From an uncultured Gammaproteobacteria bacterium (lineage in GTDB: Bacteria; Pseudomonadota; Gammaproteobacteria; Magnimaribacterales; Magnimaribacteraceae), in assembly GCA_913045055.1 (NCBI GenBank), contig CAJWPI010000017.1, forward strand, positions 1-34,730: a stretch of 34,730 nucleotides of DNA. Reading direction: 5' to 3'. This document shows positions 10,208 through 18,998 of the stretch, one piece after another (within the stretch, counting starts at the first letter, position 1; each line of letters opens with the position of its first letter). A model generated the notes under the pieces. The model was given only the letters and a program-made list of their open reading frames with translations. It made no database searches and had not been told where the DNA came from. The translations under genes were made by a program, and so were the position numbers.

Positions 10208-11602
10208 CTAATTTTCTTTTTCTTCGTAGTATTGAGGAGGGAAGCGATCTTCTCTTGCTAGATTTTCAAACCTTGTAACTGATTTACGAAAAGCTAGTTT
10301 AATTGTACCTGTCGGTCCGTTTCTCTGTTTTGCAATATTAACCTCTGCGATTCCCTGGCTCTCTAAATTATCTGGTTCATAATGTTCATGTCGATAAAGG
10401 AATGCTACTACATCCGCATCCTGCTCTATGGCTCCTGAATCTCGTAAGTCAGAAAGATGGGGTCTTTTGTCTGGCCTAGACTCAACTTGCCTATTAAGTT
10501 GAGATAGTGCAACCACAGGAAGGTTAAGTTCTTTTGCTAAAGCTTTAAGAGAACGACTGATTTCACTAATTTCTGCAACTCTATTATCACTCTTGCCATA
10601 GACTTGCATTAATTGAAGATAATCAACTACTATCATTGCAAGATCTTTACTTTCTCTTTTTACTCTTCTAGCTCTAGATCTTAGTTCTGGTGGAGTTAAA
10701 GCAGGTGTGTCATCCAATAAAATATTTTTACTGCTCAGAACAGATAAAGCTTTATCAATGCCTTCCCAGTCTTCTTCTTCTAACTGGCCTCTAAGTAATC
10801 TTTGAAGATCTATATTGGCTATACTTGAAATAAATCTTCTTACTACCTGTTCAGATGACATCTCCAAACTAAAAAGTAAAACAGTCTGGTTTGTTTGTCG
10901 AGCTACGTTTTCTGCAATATTAAAAGCAAAAGATGTTTTCCCAATTGAAGGTCTTCCAGCAACTATTATCAAATCAGAATTCTGAAAACCTAGGGTTATA
11001 TCGTCGATGTCATCAAAACCTGTACTTACTCCCACTAAAGATGTTCCGCTTTCATTAGCTTCCTGAATATCAGCATATACTGGTCCAAGTATCTCTTTAA
11101 TTACCTTAGGACCTTGGGAGCGTTTCATGTCATCTCTCAAGCTCAAGATTCTTTCTTCAGCATTATCAATAACAATATCGCTTTCACTAGAATCTGATTC
11201 CCTAGCTGTCTGAGAAATGTCTTCAGCAGTAGAAATTAATCTGCGTAAGTTTGATCTCTGTTTAATAATATCAGCATAACTTTCTATATTTGCTACACTT
11301 GGTGTTTCTTTTGCTAATTCTGTTAAATAATCTTTTCCTCCTTTTTGTTCTAGTTCTGAAAGGTCTCCATTTCCATCAATGGTTTCTTGAACAGTTATAA
11401 CATCAACTGGCTTTCCAGAATCTTGTAGGTTCTTGATAGTTCTAAAAATAAGTTTGTGTTCTTTATGATGAAAATCTTCCTCTGAAACCTTTACTACCAC
11501 CAAGTCCCATGCTTCATTCTTTAACATAATTCCGCCTAAAACAGCTTTCTCTGCTTCAGTCGAGTAAGGTAATGTTTTATGTTGAGAAGCTTCCTGAGCC
11601 AT
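10208..11602 (-). CDS. dnaB: Replicative DNA helicase DnaB
   Basis: Hexameric 5'-3' helicase of the replication fork. From the chosen ATG it has 464 residues (E. coli 471). The N-terminal domain begins with LPYSTEAEKAVLGGIML. The RecA-like C-terminal domain carries Walker A GRPSIGKTSFA, the VVDYLQLM Walker B region, ALSQLNRQVE and the LRDSGAIEQDAD arginine-finger segment, with no intein insertion. I chose ATG 11600-11602 (MAQEASQH) because it aligns with family N-termini. A GTG at 11639-11641 would add 13 residues; neither has a strong ribosome site. It follows rplI by 72 bp and is likely expressed from the rpsF promoter. Confidence 0.96.
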   Translation of the reverse strand: MAQEASQHKTLPYSTEAEKAVLGGIMLKNEAWDLVVVKVSEEDFHHKEHKLIFRTIKNLQDSGKPVDVITVQETIDGNGDLSELEQKGGKDYLTELAKETPSVANIESYADIIKQRSNLRRLISTAEDISQTARESDSSESDIVIDNAEERILSLRDDMKRSQGPKVIKEILGPVYADIQEANESGTSLVGVSTGFDDIDDITLGFQNSDLIIVAGRPSIGKTSFAFNIAENVARQTNQTVLLFSLEMSSEQVVRRFISSIANIDLQRLLRGQLEEEDWEGIDKALSVLSSKNILLDDTPALTPPELRSRARRVKRESKDLAMIVVDYLQLMQVYGKSDNRVAEISEISRSLKALAKELNLPVVALSQLNRQVESRPDKRPHLSDLRDSGAIEQDADVVAFLYRHEHYEPDNLESQGIAEVNIAKQRNGPTGTIKLAFRKSVTRFENLAREDRFPPQYYEEKEN

Positions 11603-11674
11603 GAATATTTTTTTTGTTAAGCAAGAGGTTAATTCTCCCACTCAAAAGAAATTAAAACAACAAAAGATTGGAAA

Positions 11675-12124
11675 CTATTCTTGACTTACAATTGATACAG
11701 AGACTGTCTCAATCACCTCAGGATGAAACTCTATATCTACTTGAAACTCACCCAGATCTTTTAAGGCACCTCCAGGCAGTCTTATCGCGCTTTTTTCTAT
11801 TTCTACACCTTCTTTTAAAATAGCTTCAGCTATTTCTCTAGTTCCAACGGAACCGTATAGAGTTCCCTCTTCAGAAACAGTAACAGGAATTTCAATTTTT
11901 ATTTTTACAGTCTTTTCTGCAATTTCTTTTGCTTTAGAGATCCTTTCTTCTTCAGCTTTATTTAATTCTTTTTTACGTTTTTCGTACTCTAGTTTATTTT
12001 CTTCATTTGCATAAATAGCTTTCCCTGAGGGAACCAAAAAATTTCTGGCATAACCTGATTTAACATTAACAAGATCCCCAGGATCTCCCAAATTTGTTAC
12101 TTTTTCTAGGAGTATAAGTTCCAT
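11675..12124 (-). CDS. rplI: 50S ribosomal protein L9
   Basis: Large-subunit protein that binds 23S rRNA near the L1 region. The 149-residue chain has the classic two-domain layout. The N-terminal RNA-binding domain is MELILLEKVTNLGDPGD and continues to KSGYARNFLVPSGKA. A long charged connecting helix (about residues 40-75, lysine and glutamate rich) leads to the C-terminal domain containing LYGSVGTREIAEAI and the family-typical HPEV near the end. Its ATG lies one base after the rpsR stop, consistent with one transcript for rpsF, rpsR and rplI. Confidence 0.97.
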   Translation of the reverse strand: MELILLEKVTNLGDPGDLVNVKSGYARNFLVPSGKAIYANEENKLEYEKRKKELNKAEEERISKAKEIAEKTVKIKIEIPVTVSEEGTLYGSVGTREIAEAILKEGVEIEKSAIRLPGGALKDLGEFQVDIEFHPEVIETVSVSIVSQE

Positions 12125-12125
12125 A

Positions 12126-12389
12126 TCATTGATGTGAATCTGTATAAGGTAATAGAGCTAAATGACGTGCCCTTTTGACGGCTTTAGTTAGCTGTCTTTG
12201 GTACTTAGAGGATGTACCTGTCAATCTAGCAGGCATAATCTTTCCTGTTTCAGTTACAAATTCTTTTAGAAGCTTCACATCCTTATAATCTATCTCTTCA
12301 ATGCCCAAAGAAGTAAATTTACAGAATTTCTTCCTAGCCTCTAAATTTCTAGGTCTTTTCTTAAAAGTATTTTTCTGTTTCCTTGGCAT
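12126..12389 (-). CDS. rpsR: 30S ribosomal protein S18
   Basis: Small-subunit platform protein that pairs with S6 on 16S rRNA. The 87-residue sequence is basic at both ends. It contains [16 protein letters not shown], the conserved core [20 protein letters not shown] and the C-terminal [14 protein letters not shown]. It sits two bases downstream of rpsF. In enterobacteria priB lies between these genes; here the gap is too small for it. S18 and S6 as a complex autoregulate the operon in several bacteria through the leader RNA; see the hairpin at 13018-13040. Confidence 0.97.
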   Translation of the reverse strand: MPRKQKNTFKKRPRNLEARKKFCKFTSLGIEEIDYKDVKLLKEFVTETGKIMPARLTGTSSKYQRQLTKAVKRARHLALLPYTDSHQ

Positions 12390-12391
12390 TA

Positions 12392-12997
12392 TTAAGACTC
12401 CTTAGTCTTTTTATCTGTCTCTGATTTCTCTTCATTAACTTTCTCAGTAGATTCTTCGTCTTGTTCAGTAATTTCTTCTTCTTTTAAAGCTTCTTTGTCT
12501 GTTTTAGCATCTTCTTCTTTTAAAGCTTCTTTGTCTGTTTTAGGATCTTCTTCTTTTTTCTTTTCTATCTGTTTATCCTCCTGTAATACATTATCTTTTG
12601 CTTTAACAGATGCAGGAGAAGCCTTAGTACTCTTTTTTAAATCTGTTGAATCTGAAAAAGGGTCTTCTTCTTCCTGGTCAGTTTGGGAAGAAAGTGCAGA
12701 AACTTCTTTATAAGCTTTATTCGTAGATAAAACTAACTCTCTAATTATTGAATCATTAAAGTTGAAGAAGTTTTTTATCTCTTCAAGCGCTTCTTTATTA
12801 CACTCTATATTCAATAAGCCATAAGAAGCTTTAAATTGATCTTGTATGGGATAAGAAAGCTTCTTACTACCTATATTCTCCAGCCTATGAACTTTCCCTC
12901 CTGAGCCTTCAACTATAGAAGAGAATTTATCAAGTATAGATTGAGTTTGATCTGATTGATCTGGGTGGACTAAAAAGACTATTTCATAATGCCTCAT
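12392..12997 (-). CDS. rpsF: 30S ribosomal protein S6 with long charged C-terminal tail
   Basis: Small-subunit platform protein, partner of S18. The folded S6 domain covers about residues 1-95 ([14 protein letters not shown], then [21 protein letters not shown] and [13 protein letters not shown]). After it comes a tail of roughly 100 residues made almost entirely of Glu, Lys, Asp, Ser and Thr. The whole protein has 201 residues, against about 131 in E. coli, where the natural tail is shorter and is extended by added glutamates. Residues about 151-174 are a 12-residue unit ([10 protein letters not shown] plus two) repeated twice, encoded by a 36-bp DNA repeat. The tail is likely disordered. 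Start ATG has AAGGAAG upstream, and the gene has its own promoter. Confidence 0.95.
   Translation of the reverse strand: MRHYEIVFLVHPDQSDQTQSILDKFSSIVEGSGGKVHRLENIGSKKLSYPIQDQFKASYGLLNIECNKEALEEIKNFFNFNDSIIRELVLSTNKAYKEVSALSSQTDQEEEDPFSDSTDLKKSTKASPASVKAKDNVLQEDKQIEKKKEEDPKTDKEALKEEDAKTDKEALKEEEITEQDEESTEKVNEEKSETDKKTKES
12475..12546. repeat. 36-bp tandem duplication in the rpsF tail
   Basis: Two adjacent 36-bp copies (12475-12510 and 12511-12546) differ at a single base (C versus G near the end of the unit). The beginning of a third copy follows. The unit length is a multiple of three, so the frame is kept. Near identity indicates a recent duplication or ongoing repeat turnover. Confidence 0.85.
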
Positions 12998-13017
12998 AAC
13001 TTCCTTATGGTTTGTAA

Positions 13018-13040
13018 GCTCTCAAGTCTACTTGTAGAGC
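13018..13040 (-). promoter_or_regulatory. Hairpin in the rpsF leader
   Basis: On the minus strand 13040-13018 folds into a stem of GCTCT/AGAGC, one bulged A, then CAAG/CTTG around a TAGA loop, nine pairs in all. No T-run follows (TTACAAACC), so it is not a terminator. It lies between the predicted transcription start and the rpsF ribosome site, where S6:S18 autoregulatory elements occur in other bacteria. I do not see the conserved CCG bulge of the known S6:S18 motif, so that function is a guess. Confidence 0.45.
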
Positions 13041-13056
13041 AAGGACAAGAAGACGC

Positions 13057-13085
13057 ATTCTATTTGAGCTCAATCTTCATGACAA
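13057..13085 (-). promoter_or_regulatory. Sigma70 promoter for rpsF-rpsR-rplI-dnaB
   Basis: On the minus strand TTGTCA (13085-13080, 5/6 match to TTGACA) is separated by exactly 17 bp from TAGAAT (13062-13057, 5/6 match to TATAAT). The -35 is inside the last codons of ddl. A start near 13050 would give a leader of about 50 nucleotides containing the hairpin. This allows the ribosomal genes to be transcribed independently of the cell wall genes upstream. Confidence 0.65.
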
Positions 13086-14038
13086 GCTAATTTAAGAATC
13101 TTTACAATCAGTTGATTAAAGGTGATACCCTCCAATGCAGCTGATTTCGGAACTAAACTGCTTCTTGTTAATCCTGGTACAGTATTTAATTCTATTAACT
13201 GGAAATTACCTTCCAAATCCTGAATTAAATCAACCCTACCCCAACCTTTACACCCTATAGAAGAAAAGGCATGCCAAGCAAAATTTTTTAATTCATCTTT
13301 TTTTTCTAAAGACAATTCTGTTTGAAAGTATTTGGTGTCCTGACTGATATACTTAGCTTGATAGTCATAAAATTCATTCTTTGGATTTATAGATATAGGA
13401 GTTAGAGGTTTCTGGCCTAAAATTGGTACAGTTATTTCAATTCCATCTACGTAAGCTTCAGTAATGATATTATTCTCATAATTTGCTGCTTCTTTCATGG
13501 CTTCCTCCAAGGTGCCTTGTCCTGGTTTTACTATACTCACTCCTAAACTGGAACCATGAGAAATCGGTTTAACCACAAAAGATTTATCTAAAGAAGTGAT
13601 GTCATTTTCCCCAGAAACATATGGTGTCATCTTCATGTTAGGTGATCCTACATTTTTTATTTCTACAAAATCTGGGGTTGGTAAGGAAAGGTCTCGCCAA
13701 ATTTTTTTTGTTTCAGCTTTATTCATAGATATTCTGCATGCTTCGACTTCGCTACCTGTAAAGTTTATCTCTCTTCTTTTTAAGAGATCTTGTATAAAAC
13801 CATCTTCGCCACCCTTCCCATGTAATGCTATAAATGCAATATCAATGTTTTTAATTCTCTTTTCTGCATCTTCCTCTGACTGTAGATCTAAGATTAAGGG
13901 ATCAAAACCCATTTCCTTGAGAGCGTCACCTACAGCTTTTCCAGAAATTAGCGATATATCTCTTTCTGAAGACCAACCACCCATAAGTACAGCGATTTTC
14001 CTACCTTCTAAAAAACTCTGCTCTATATTCTCATTCAT
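13070..14038 (-). CDS. ddlB: D-alanine--D-alanine ligase
   Basis: ATP-grasp enzyme that joins two D-alanines for the peptidoglycan stem peptide; cytoplasmic. The 322-residue protein begins with IAVLMGGWSSERDISLISG at 15-33, then AFIALHGKGGEDG. The ATP-grasp region has FVVKPISHGSSLGVS, the metal and substrate region has GWGRVDLIQD, and QLIELNTVPGLTRSSLVP closes the active site. Its ATG overlaps the murC stop in an ATGA arrangement, so translation is coupled. It is the last wall-synthesis gene of the cluster. In E. coli ftsQ follows at this point, but here rpsF does. Confidence 0.95.
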   Translation of the reverse strand: MNENIEQSFLEGRKIAVLMGGWSSERDISLISGKAVGDALKEMGFDPLILDLQSEEDAEKRIKNIDIAFIALHGKGGEDGFIQDLLKRREINFTGSEVEACRISMNKAETKKIWRDLSLPTPDFVEIKNVGSPNMKMTPYVSGENDITSLDKSFVVKPISHGSSLGVSIVKPGQGTLEEAMKEAANYENNIITEAYVDGIEITVPILGQKPLTPISINPKNEFYDYQAKYISQDTKYFQTELSLEKKDELKNFAWHAFSSIGCKGWGRVDLIQDLEGNFQLIELNTVPGLTRSSLVPKSAALEGITFNQLIVKILKLACHED

Positions 14039-15435
14039 GTGTTGAATTTCTTATATAGAGTTTTAGATAGTGAAGAAATATCTCCTGCACCTTGAGTTAA
14101 TAAGACACTTTTTTGGGAAGATAATGAGTCTTCGAGTGTTGTTAAAGTCTCTTCTAGATTTTTTGGTAAATGTATGGGTATAGAAGTTTGATTTCGCAAT
14201 GACTTAGCTAAACTTTTACTGGTGTACCCTCTAATCTTCTTCTCTCCTGCGGCATAAATATCCAAAATTAATAATTCATCAACAAGTTTTAAAGTTTTAA
14301 TAAACTCATCAAAAAGATCTTTTGTTCTAGAATATCGATGTGGTTGAAAGATCATAATTAGCCTATCGCCTGGACAAGATTCCCTAATAGCTTCAATGGT
14401 AGACCTTATTTCTGTGGGATGATGTCCATAATCATCTACCATTAAAAAGGATGAATCCGTTCTTTTTACTAAACCAAGAAGCTCCATTCTCCTCCCTATA
14501 CCTTTAAAAGCATCTAGAGCTGATTGAATGACCTCTATTTTCACTCCTTCCTCCAAAGCTAAGACTGCTGCAGCCACAGCATTCAAAGCATTATGCTTAC
14601 CAACCATATTTAACTTAACTTCAAAAACAAGCTCCTTCCCTCTGGATACAAGAAATTCACTTCGAAATCCATTAGGAAGATAATTATTTATAACAAAATC
14701 ATTATCTTTATTGAAACCATATGTAATAACTTTTCTTGAAAATCTGGGAATTAGTTCTTTTATTGTGGGGTCATCACCACAAGCTACTAGAAAACCATCA
14801 AAAGGTATTTTCTTTGCAAAATCTATAAAAGCTTTCTTTAAGTTAGAATATTTATTTCCATAATTAGAAAGGTGATCATTCTCAATGTTCGTTATGATAG
14901 ATAAAGAAGGTTGTAACTTTAAAAATGACCCATCGCTCTCATCAGCTTCTGCAACTAAATACTCACCTTTTCCTAATTTTGCATTAGTTGAAAATTTATT
15001 CAATATTCCACCTACTATAAAAGTAGGATCAAATTTAGCTTCGGTGAGAATTGAAGCCAGCATACTAGTTGTAGTGGTTTTTCCATGAGTTCCTGCAACA
15101 GCTATTCCTTTCTTCATATTCATTAAACTAGATAACATTTCAGCCCTTGAGAGAATTGGAATACCTTTTTCTTTTGCTTCTAAAATTTCTTTATTTGAAC
15201 TATCTACGGCACTAGAAATAACTAATAATTCGGTACCTTTTAAATTTTTTCTATTATGACTGAGCTGAATATCCGCCCCTATAGATTGTAATCTTTGGAT
15301 AACTTTTGAATCTTGAATATCAGAGCCAGTTACTTTATATCCAAGATTAATTAAAACTTCTGCAATGCCACTCATCCCACTCCCACCTATCCCTGTAAAG
15401 TGAATATTTTTTATTTTCTTATTTGAAATATTCAT
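14035..15435 (-). CDS. murC: UDP-N-acetylmuramate--L-alanine ligase
   Basis: First amino-acid-adding Mur ligase of peptidoglycan synthesis: adds L-alanine to UDP-MurNAc using ATP. The 466-residue protein has the N-terminal Rossmann loop HFTGIGGSGMSGIAE (12-26) and ATP loop GTHGKTTT at 115-122. The central domain contains VAEADESDGSFL and the His-containing NIENDHLSNYG. The C-terminal domain has VDDYGHHPTEI and FQPHRYSRTKDLFDEF, both typical of MurC. The start lies 17 bp inside murG and the stop overlaps ddlB. No murB lies next to it. Confidence 0.97.
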   Translation of the reverse strand: MNISNKKIKNIHFTGIGGSGMSGIAEVLINLGYKVTGSDIQDSKVIQRLQSIGADIQLSHNRKNLKGTELLVISSAVDSSNKEILEAKEKGIPILSRAEMLSSLMNMKKGIAVAGTHGKTTTTSMLASILTEAKFDPTFIVGGILNKFSTNAKLGKGEYLVAEADESDGSFLKLQPSLSIITNIENDHLSNYGNKYSNLKKAFIDFAKKIPFDGFLVACGDDPTIKELIPRFSRKVITYGFNKDNDFVINNYLPNGFRSEFLVSRGKELVFEVKLNMVGKHNALNAVAAAVLALEEGVKIEVIQSALDAFKGIGRRMELLGLVKRTDSSFLMVDDYGHHPTEIRSTIEAIRESCPGDRLIMIFQPHRYSRTKDLFDEFIKTLKLVDELLILDIYAAGEKKIRGYTSKSLAKSLRNQTSIPIHLPKNLEETLTTLEDSLSSQKSVLLTQGAGDISSLSKTLYKKFNT

Positions 15436-16486
15436 CGATTATTCTGAGGATTTCTTTAGAAGACTCAGGTAAAGATATTCTTGAACAAGATTTTGACATC
15501 ATTTCTAAATGTTTTTTGTCTATAGATAACTTTTCTAGAAAAGAAGTTAAGGAGCTGATACTTTTATTAGAGGATTCTAATACTTCAGCAGCTCCATTTT
15601 TTTTTAAAAATTGTGCGTTATAAAATTGATGGTTATCAATTGCCCAAGGCAGAGGAAAAAGAATGGATGGTTTCCTCATTATACATACTTCAGCAATTGT
15701 CATAGCTCCTGCTCTTGATATAACTAAATCACTATTTTTATAAGCCTTAGCCATGTCTTTAATAAATATTTTAAGTTCAAATTCAATTCCTAAAGCCCTA
15801 TACTTTCTTTGGATTCTGTCTGAATCACCTTCTCCAGTTTGATGTAAAACTTTCCATGCATTTTTGTCTTTAATCTTACCTAGAGATTCCATTACTATCT
15901 CATTAAGTTGTGTTGAGCCCTGACTACCACCTAGAACTAATAGATTTAATCTTTTACCTTTTGTACTGGAGGATTTATTCCTATCAGCTAGCTTAACTAT
16001 TTCTTCCCTAATAGGATTTCCAACATACTTAACACCTTTCTTTCCAAATGAACCCTCAAAGCCTTCAAAAATAATAGTAGATAATTTAGATAATATTTTA
16101 TTAGAAGTACCTGGAATGCTATTTTGTTCATGAATAAATAAAGGAACCCTTAAACAAAAAGCAGCTATTCCTGGGGCTAAGCTTATAAAACTACCTGAAG
16201 AAAAAATAAATTTAGGTTTTATCTTATAAATTATTAAAAGAGATGAAAAAAAAGATTGAATTAAATATAAGATTGAGAAAAGCTTGTGAAATATTCCCTT
16301 TCCTCTAAAAGGCAGTGCTTTGGTAGTTAAAAAATTAAAACCTTCTTTCTCGCTTACCTCTTTTTCTAAAGAATTATCTCTTCCCAACCAAGCGATATTT
16401 AAGTCTCTCTTGCTAAACTCTTTTGCAACAGCCAAAGCGGGGAAAATATGACCCCCAGTACCTCCCGCTACTATTAATATTGTCAT
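15419..16486 (-). CDS. murG: UDP-N-acetylglucosamine--lipid I GlcNAc transferase MurG
   Basis: Peripheral inner-membrane glycosyltransferase (GT-B fold) that turns lipid I into lipid II. The 355-residue protein shows the family G-loop GGTGGHIFPALA at 8-19. IHEQNSIPGTSNKIL is near the middle, VLGGSQGSTQLNE starts the C-terminal domain, SRAGAMTIAEV supplies the UDP-GlcNAc site, and PWAIDNHQFYNA follows. The start overlaps the ftsW stop in an ATGA junction. A hydrophobic patch around residues 68-90 (LFSILYLIQSFFSSLLIIY) fits the membrane-association surface of MurG. Confidence 0.96.
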   Translation of the reverse strand: MTILIVAGGTGGHIFPALAVAKEFSKRDLNIAWLGRDNSLEKEVSEKEGFNFLTTKALPFRGKGIFHKLFSILYLIQSFFSSLLIIYKIKPKFIFSSGSFISLAPGIAAFCLRVPLFIHEQNSIPGTSNKILSKLSTIIFEGFEGSFGKKGVKYVGNPIREEIVKLADRNKSSSTKGKRLNLLVLGGSQGSTQLNEIVMESLGKIKDKNAWKVLHQTGEGDSDRIQRKYRALGIEFELKIFIKDMAKAYKNSDLVISRAGAMTIAEVCIMRKPSILFPLPWAIDNHQFYNAQFLKKNGAAEVLESSNKSISSLTSFLEKLSIDKKHLEMMSKSCSRISLPESSKEILRIIDEYFK

Positions 16487-17661
16487 TCAAGAACCCTTCT
16501 AGTGATATTAGCTCTTGGCATAGCTAATTTAGTCTCATAGTCTAATCTCAAAATTAGGCCCACTAGAGCACACATTACTAGAAGATGCGTACCTCCATAG
16601 CTTATAAAAGGTAAAGTTAATCCTTTAGTTGGGAGAAGCCCACTAACCACACCTACATTTATAAAAGTATGTAGACCTATCAAAATAGAAACTCCAAATC
16701 CTACAAAAAAACAGAAATAGAGGTTTCTAGATAAGGCCCTCCTAGCAAGATAAAAAGACCTGAAACATAAACCAAATAAGAGACTTAATATCAAAATCCC
16801 AGTTAGTAAACCCACTTCTTCTATGATAACTGCGAAAATAAAATCTGTATGAGCATCTGGTAAATAATTCATTTTAGTGATGCCCTCCCCTATTCCCACT
16901 CCAAACCAATCTCCTCTTGCAATAGACATTAAGGAAAGGGTTAGCTGATAGCCAGATCCATAAGGGTCGTCCCAGGGGTTCATAAAAGACATTATTCTTT
17001 GCCATCTCCAAGGTACAAAATAAATCAATGATAACGCTCCCATAAACCCTACCCCTACAACAATTAAGAATTGTCTTAATTGAACTCCAGCTACAAAAAG
17101 TATCCCTAAGACTGTTCCAAAAATAACCGCAGAAGTTCCTAGATCCGGCTGAAGAAGGATCAAAGAAACAACAAGAATTACTAAAAATGATGGTTTAAAA
17201 AAAGCGAACCAATGAGACTGGATATCTCTAAGGCTTCTTACACAATAACCAGAAGTATAGATAATGGCTATGAATTTCATTATCTCAGATGGCTGCAGGC
17301 TATAACCATAGATCCTTATCCAGCGATTAGCTCCATTAGCTTCGTATCCTATTCCAGGAATAAATACCAGAAGCAAGGAAAGAATTCCTAGTCCTAATAA
17401 CCACTTGTCTATTTTCTCCCAAAAAAGCATGGGGATACTTACAACACATAAAAGAATAATTAGACCTAAGAAAAGATTTACAAGCTGTTTGTTAAAAAGA
17501 TAAAGAGGATTTCCTGATAATGAATCAGCAAAAGCAACAGAGGCACTAGCGACCGAAATGAGACCTATAGCTGATAAAGAGAAAAAAAAGAAGAGTGTTA
17601 ATAAATCTATTTTTTTATAATCAATTAAATTAGTTAATTTATCCACTAAACCAAATACCAT
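16483..17661 (-). CDS. ftsW: Septal peptidoglycan glycosyltransferase FtsW
   Basis: SEDS-family polytopic membrane protein that polymerises lipid II at the division site together with FtsI. The 392-residue chain has about ten hydrophobic segments. Diagnostic motifs are GANRWIRIYGYSLQPSE, the WDDPYGSGYQL loop, GIGEGITKMNYLPDAHTDF and the C-terminal PFISYGGTHLLVM. The ATG is adjacent to the murD stop codon with no spacer. Genes either side (murD, murG) keep the canonical order. Its partner ftsI is five genes upstream. Confidence 0.96.
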   Translation of the reverse strand: MVFGLVDKLTNLIDYKKIDLLTLFFFFSLSAIGLISVASASVAFADSLSGNPLYLFNKQLVNLFLGLIILLCVVSIPMLFWEKIDKWLLGLGILSLLLVFIPGIGYEANGANRWIRIYGYSLQPSEIMKFIAIIYTSGYCVRSLRDIQSHWFAFFKPSFLVILVVSLILLQPDLGTSAVIFGTVLGILFVAGVQLRQFLIVVGVGFMGALSLIYFVPWRWQRIMSFMNPWDDPYGSGYQLTLSLMSIARGDWFGVGIGEGITKMNYLPDAHTDFIFAVIIEEVGLLTGILILSLLFGLCFRSFYLARRALSRNLYFCFFVGFGVSILIGLHTFINVGVVSGLLPTKGLTLPFISYGGTHLLVMCALVGLILRLDYETKLAMPRANITRRVLE

Positions 17662-18975
17662 TTAACTAAAATTAACAAGTTTTTTAAACAAGTTACCTCT
17701 CTCTTTATAGTTTTGGAACATATCTGTACTTGCACAACCAGGGGAAAGTAATAAAACATCTCCCTCAGTGTAGGTGCCTAAAGCTCTTTTTACCGCTTCT
17801 TCTAAACTAGGAACTTCTTCAGTTATAGTGATTTTGGAAAGCGTTTTTTGAATATACTCAGAGTCTTTCCCAATTATAAAAGATCTTTTCAGACACTCTT
17901 TCGGTGCATCCAAAAATTCCTTTATATCCTGGTTTTTTGAGTCGCCACCACATATTAGCAGTACTTTATTGGATCCAAATTCTTTTTTGGCTGATTCAAG
18001 TGCTCTTATAGTAGAAGAAATATTAGTTGCCTTAGAATCATTAATGAAGGTAAGTCCTGCTTTAGATCCCAATATTTCATACCTATGGGGTAATCTTTTA
18101 AAATCTTTTAAAATCTCAAGACAATTTTCATATTCTTTTTTAGACAGATAACTCTCATTTTGATTAATTTCACCTAAAACTACTTTTAATGATTGATATA
18201 TAGCTATTGATGCGTTGACGTTAGAGATTTCATAATCAGGCAACTTAGTTTGTTCTAAATTGAATAATGATTTTTCATAATTTTTATAAAGGTCATCGAA
18301 ATTTAAGAAATGATTTTCTTTATTTTGAACTGGAACTAACGCTTTATCCCCTATCAGACCTATTTCGGTATTAAGAAAGATTTTTTGTTTTATCTTTTGA
18401 TATTTTTCTAATGATTTATGTCTATCAAGATGGTCCTGTGCGATATTTAAGAGAACAGCAATATTAGAAGAAATATCTGTACTTAGCTCTAACTGGAAAC
18501 TAGAAATTTCTATCAAAGCAATGTCATAATCCTCTCCTAAATGATCCAAAACTGGTTTTCCTATATTCCCCATTGAAACAACTTTGTTTAAACCATAAAT
18601 ATTTTGTAATAGCATTTCAGTCATTGAAACGACTGTGGTTTTACCATTTGTACCTGTAACTAATATAACTTTAGAATTATTTTCTTTTAAGAAAATATCT
18701 ATATCTGTCTGAACTATCTTTTCTTGAGATCTTGCCTCTTCAAGAACAGGATTATTATAGGAAATGCCTGGACTCACTAATACTCTCTCAACCTCAGAAA
18801 CAATAGATTTATCAAAGGAGCCCAAAAGCAATCTATTGTCTAAGCTTTCTTTTATTACTTCTTGTAGACCGGGAGGTTCTTTTCTGGAATCCATTATTAA
18901 GAAAGGTTGCTTATTTTTTCTGAGATACCTAGCTAGAGAAATCCCCGTAGATCCTAAACCAAGTACAAGATTCAA
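17662..18975 (-). CDS. murD: UDP-N-acetylmuramoyl-L-alanine--D-glutamate ligase
   Basis: Second Mur ligase, adds D-glutamate to UDP-MurNAc-L-Ala. The 437-residue protein begins NLVLGLGSTGISLARYL, followed by VLVSPGIS. The ATP loop GTNGKTT is at 108-114, EISSFQLE and LNIAQDHLDRH are in the central domain, and FINDSKATN with LICGGDSKNQD in the C-terminal domain. The start codon is TTG (18973-18975), preceded by an AAGGAT ribosome site at proper spacing; no closer ATG fits the family N-terminus. It is 23 bp downstream of mraY. Confidence 0.96.
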   Translation of the reverse strand: MNLVLGLGSTGISLARYLRKNKQPFLIMDSRKEPPGLQEVIKESLDNRLLLGSFDKSIVSEVERVLVSPGISYNNPVLEEARSQEKIVQTDIDIFLKENNSKVILVTGTNGKTTVVSMTEMLLQNIYGLNKVVSMGNIGKPVLDHLGEDYDIALIEISSFQLELSTDISSNIAVLLNIAQDHLDRHKSLEKYQKIKQKIFLNTEIGLIGDKALVPVQNKENHFLNFDDLYKNYEKSLFNLEQTKLPDYEISNVNASIAIYQSLKVVLGEINQNESYLSKKEYENCLEILKDFKRLPHRYEILGSKAGLTFINDSKATNISSTIRALESAKKEFGSNKVLLICGGDSKNQDIKEFLDAPKECLKRSFIIGKDSEYIQKTLSKITITEEVPSLEEAVKRALGTYTEGDVLLLSPGCASTDMFQNYKERGNLFKKLVNFS

Positions 18976-18998
18976 TTAAAGATCCTTAAAAAAATACA

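Noticed and set aside
12475-12557. Tandem repeats as a CRISPR-like array
   Set aside because: Units are contiguous without spacers, lie in frame within rpsF and encode the charged tail.
12495-12713. Serine/phenylalanine-rich open frame antisense to the rpsF tail
   Set aside because: It is the reverse reading of the Glu/Lys repeat tail, with no ribosome site or family similarity.
13018-13040. Hairpin before rpsF as a terminator of the dcw cluster
   Set aside because: No T-run follows the stem on the minus strand (TTACAAACC) or on the plus strand; a leader structure fits better.
13596-14045. 149-codon plus-strand frame antisense to ddl
   Set aside because: It is a shadow of a fully conserved D-Ala-D-Ala ligase, without independent support.
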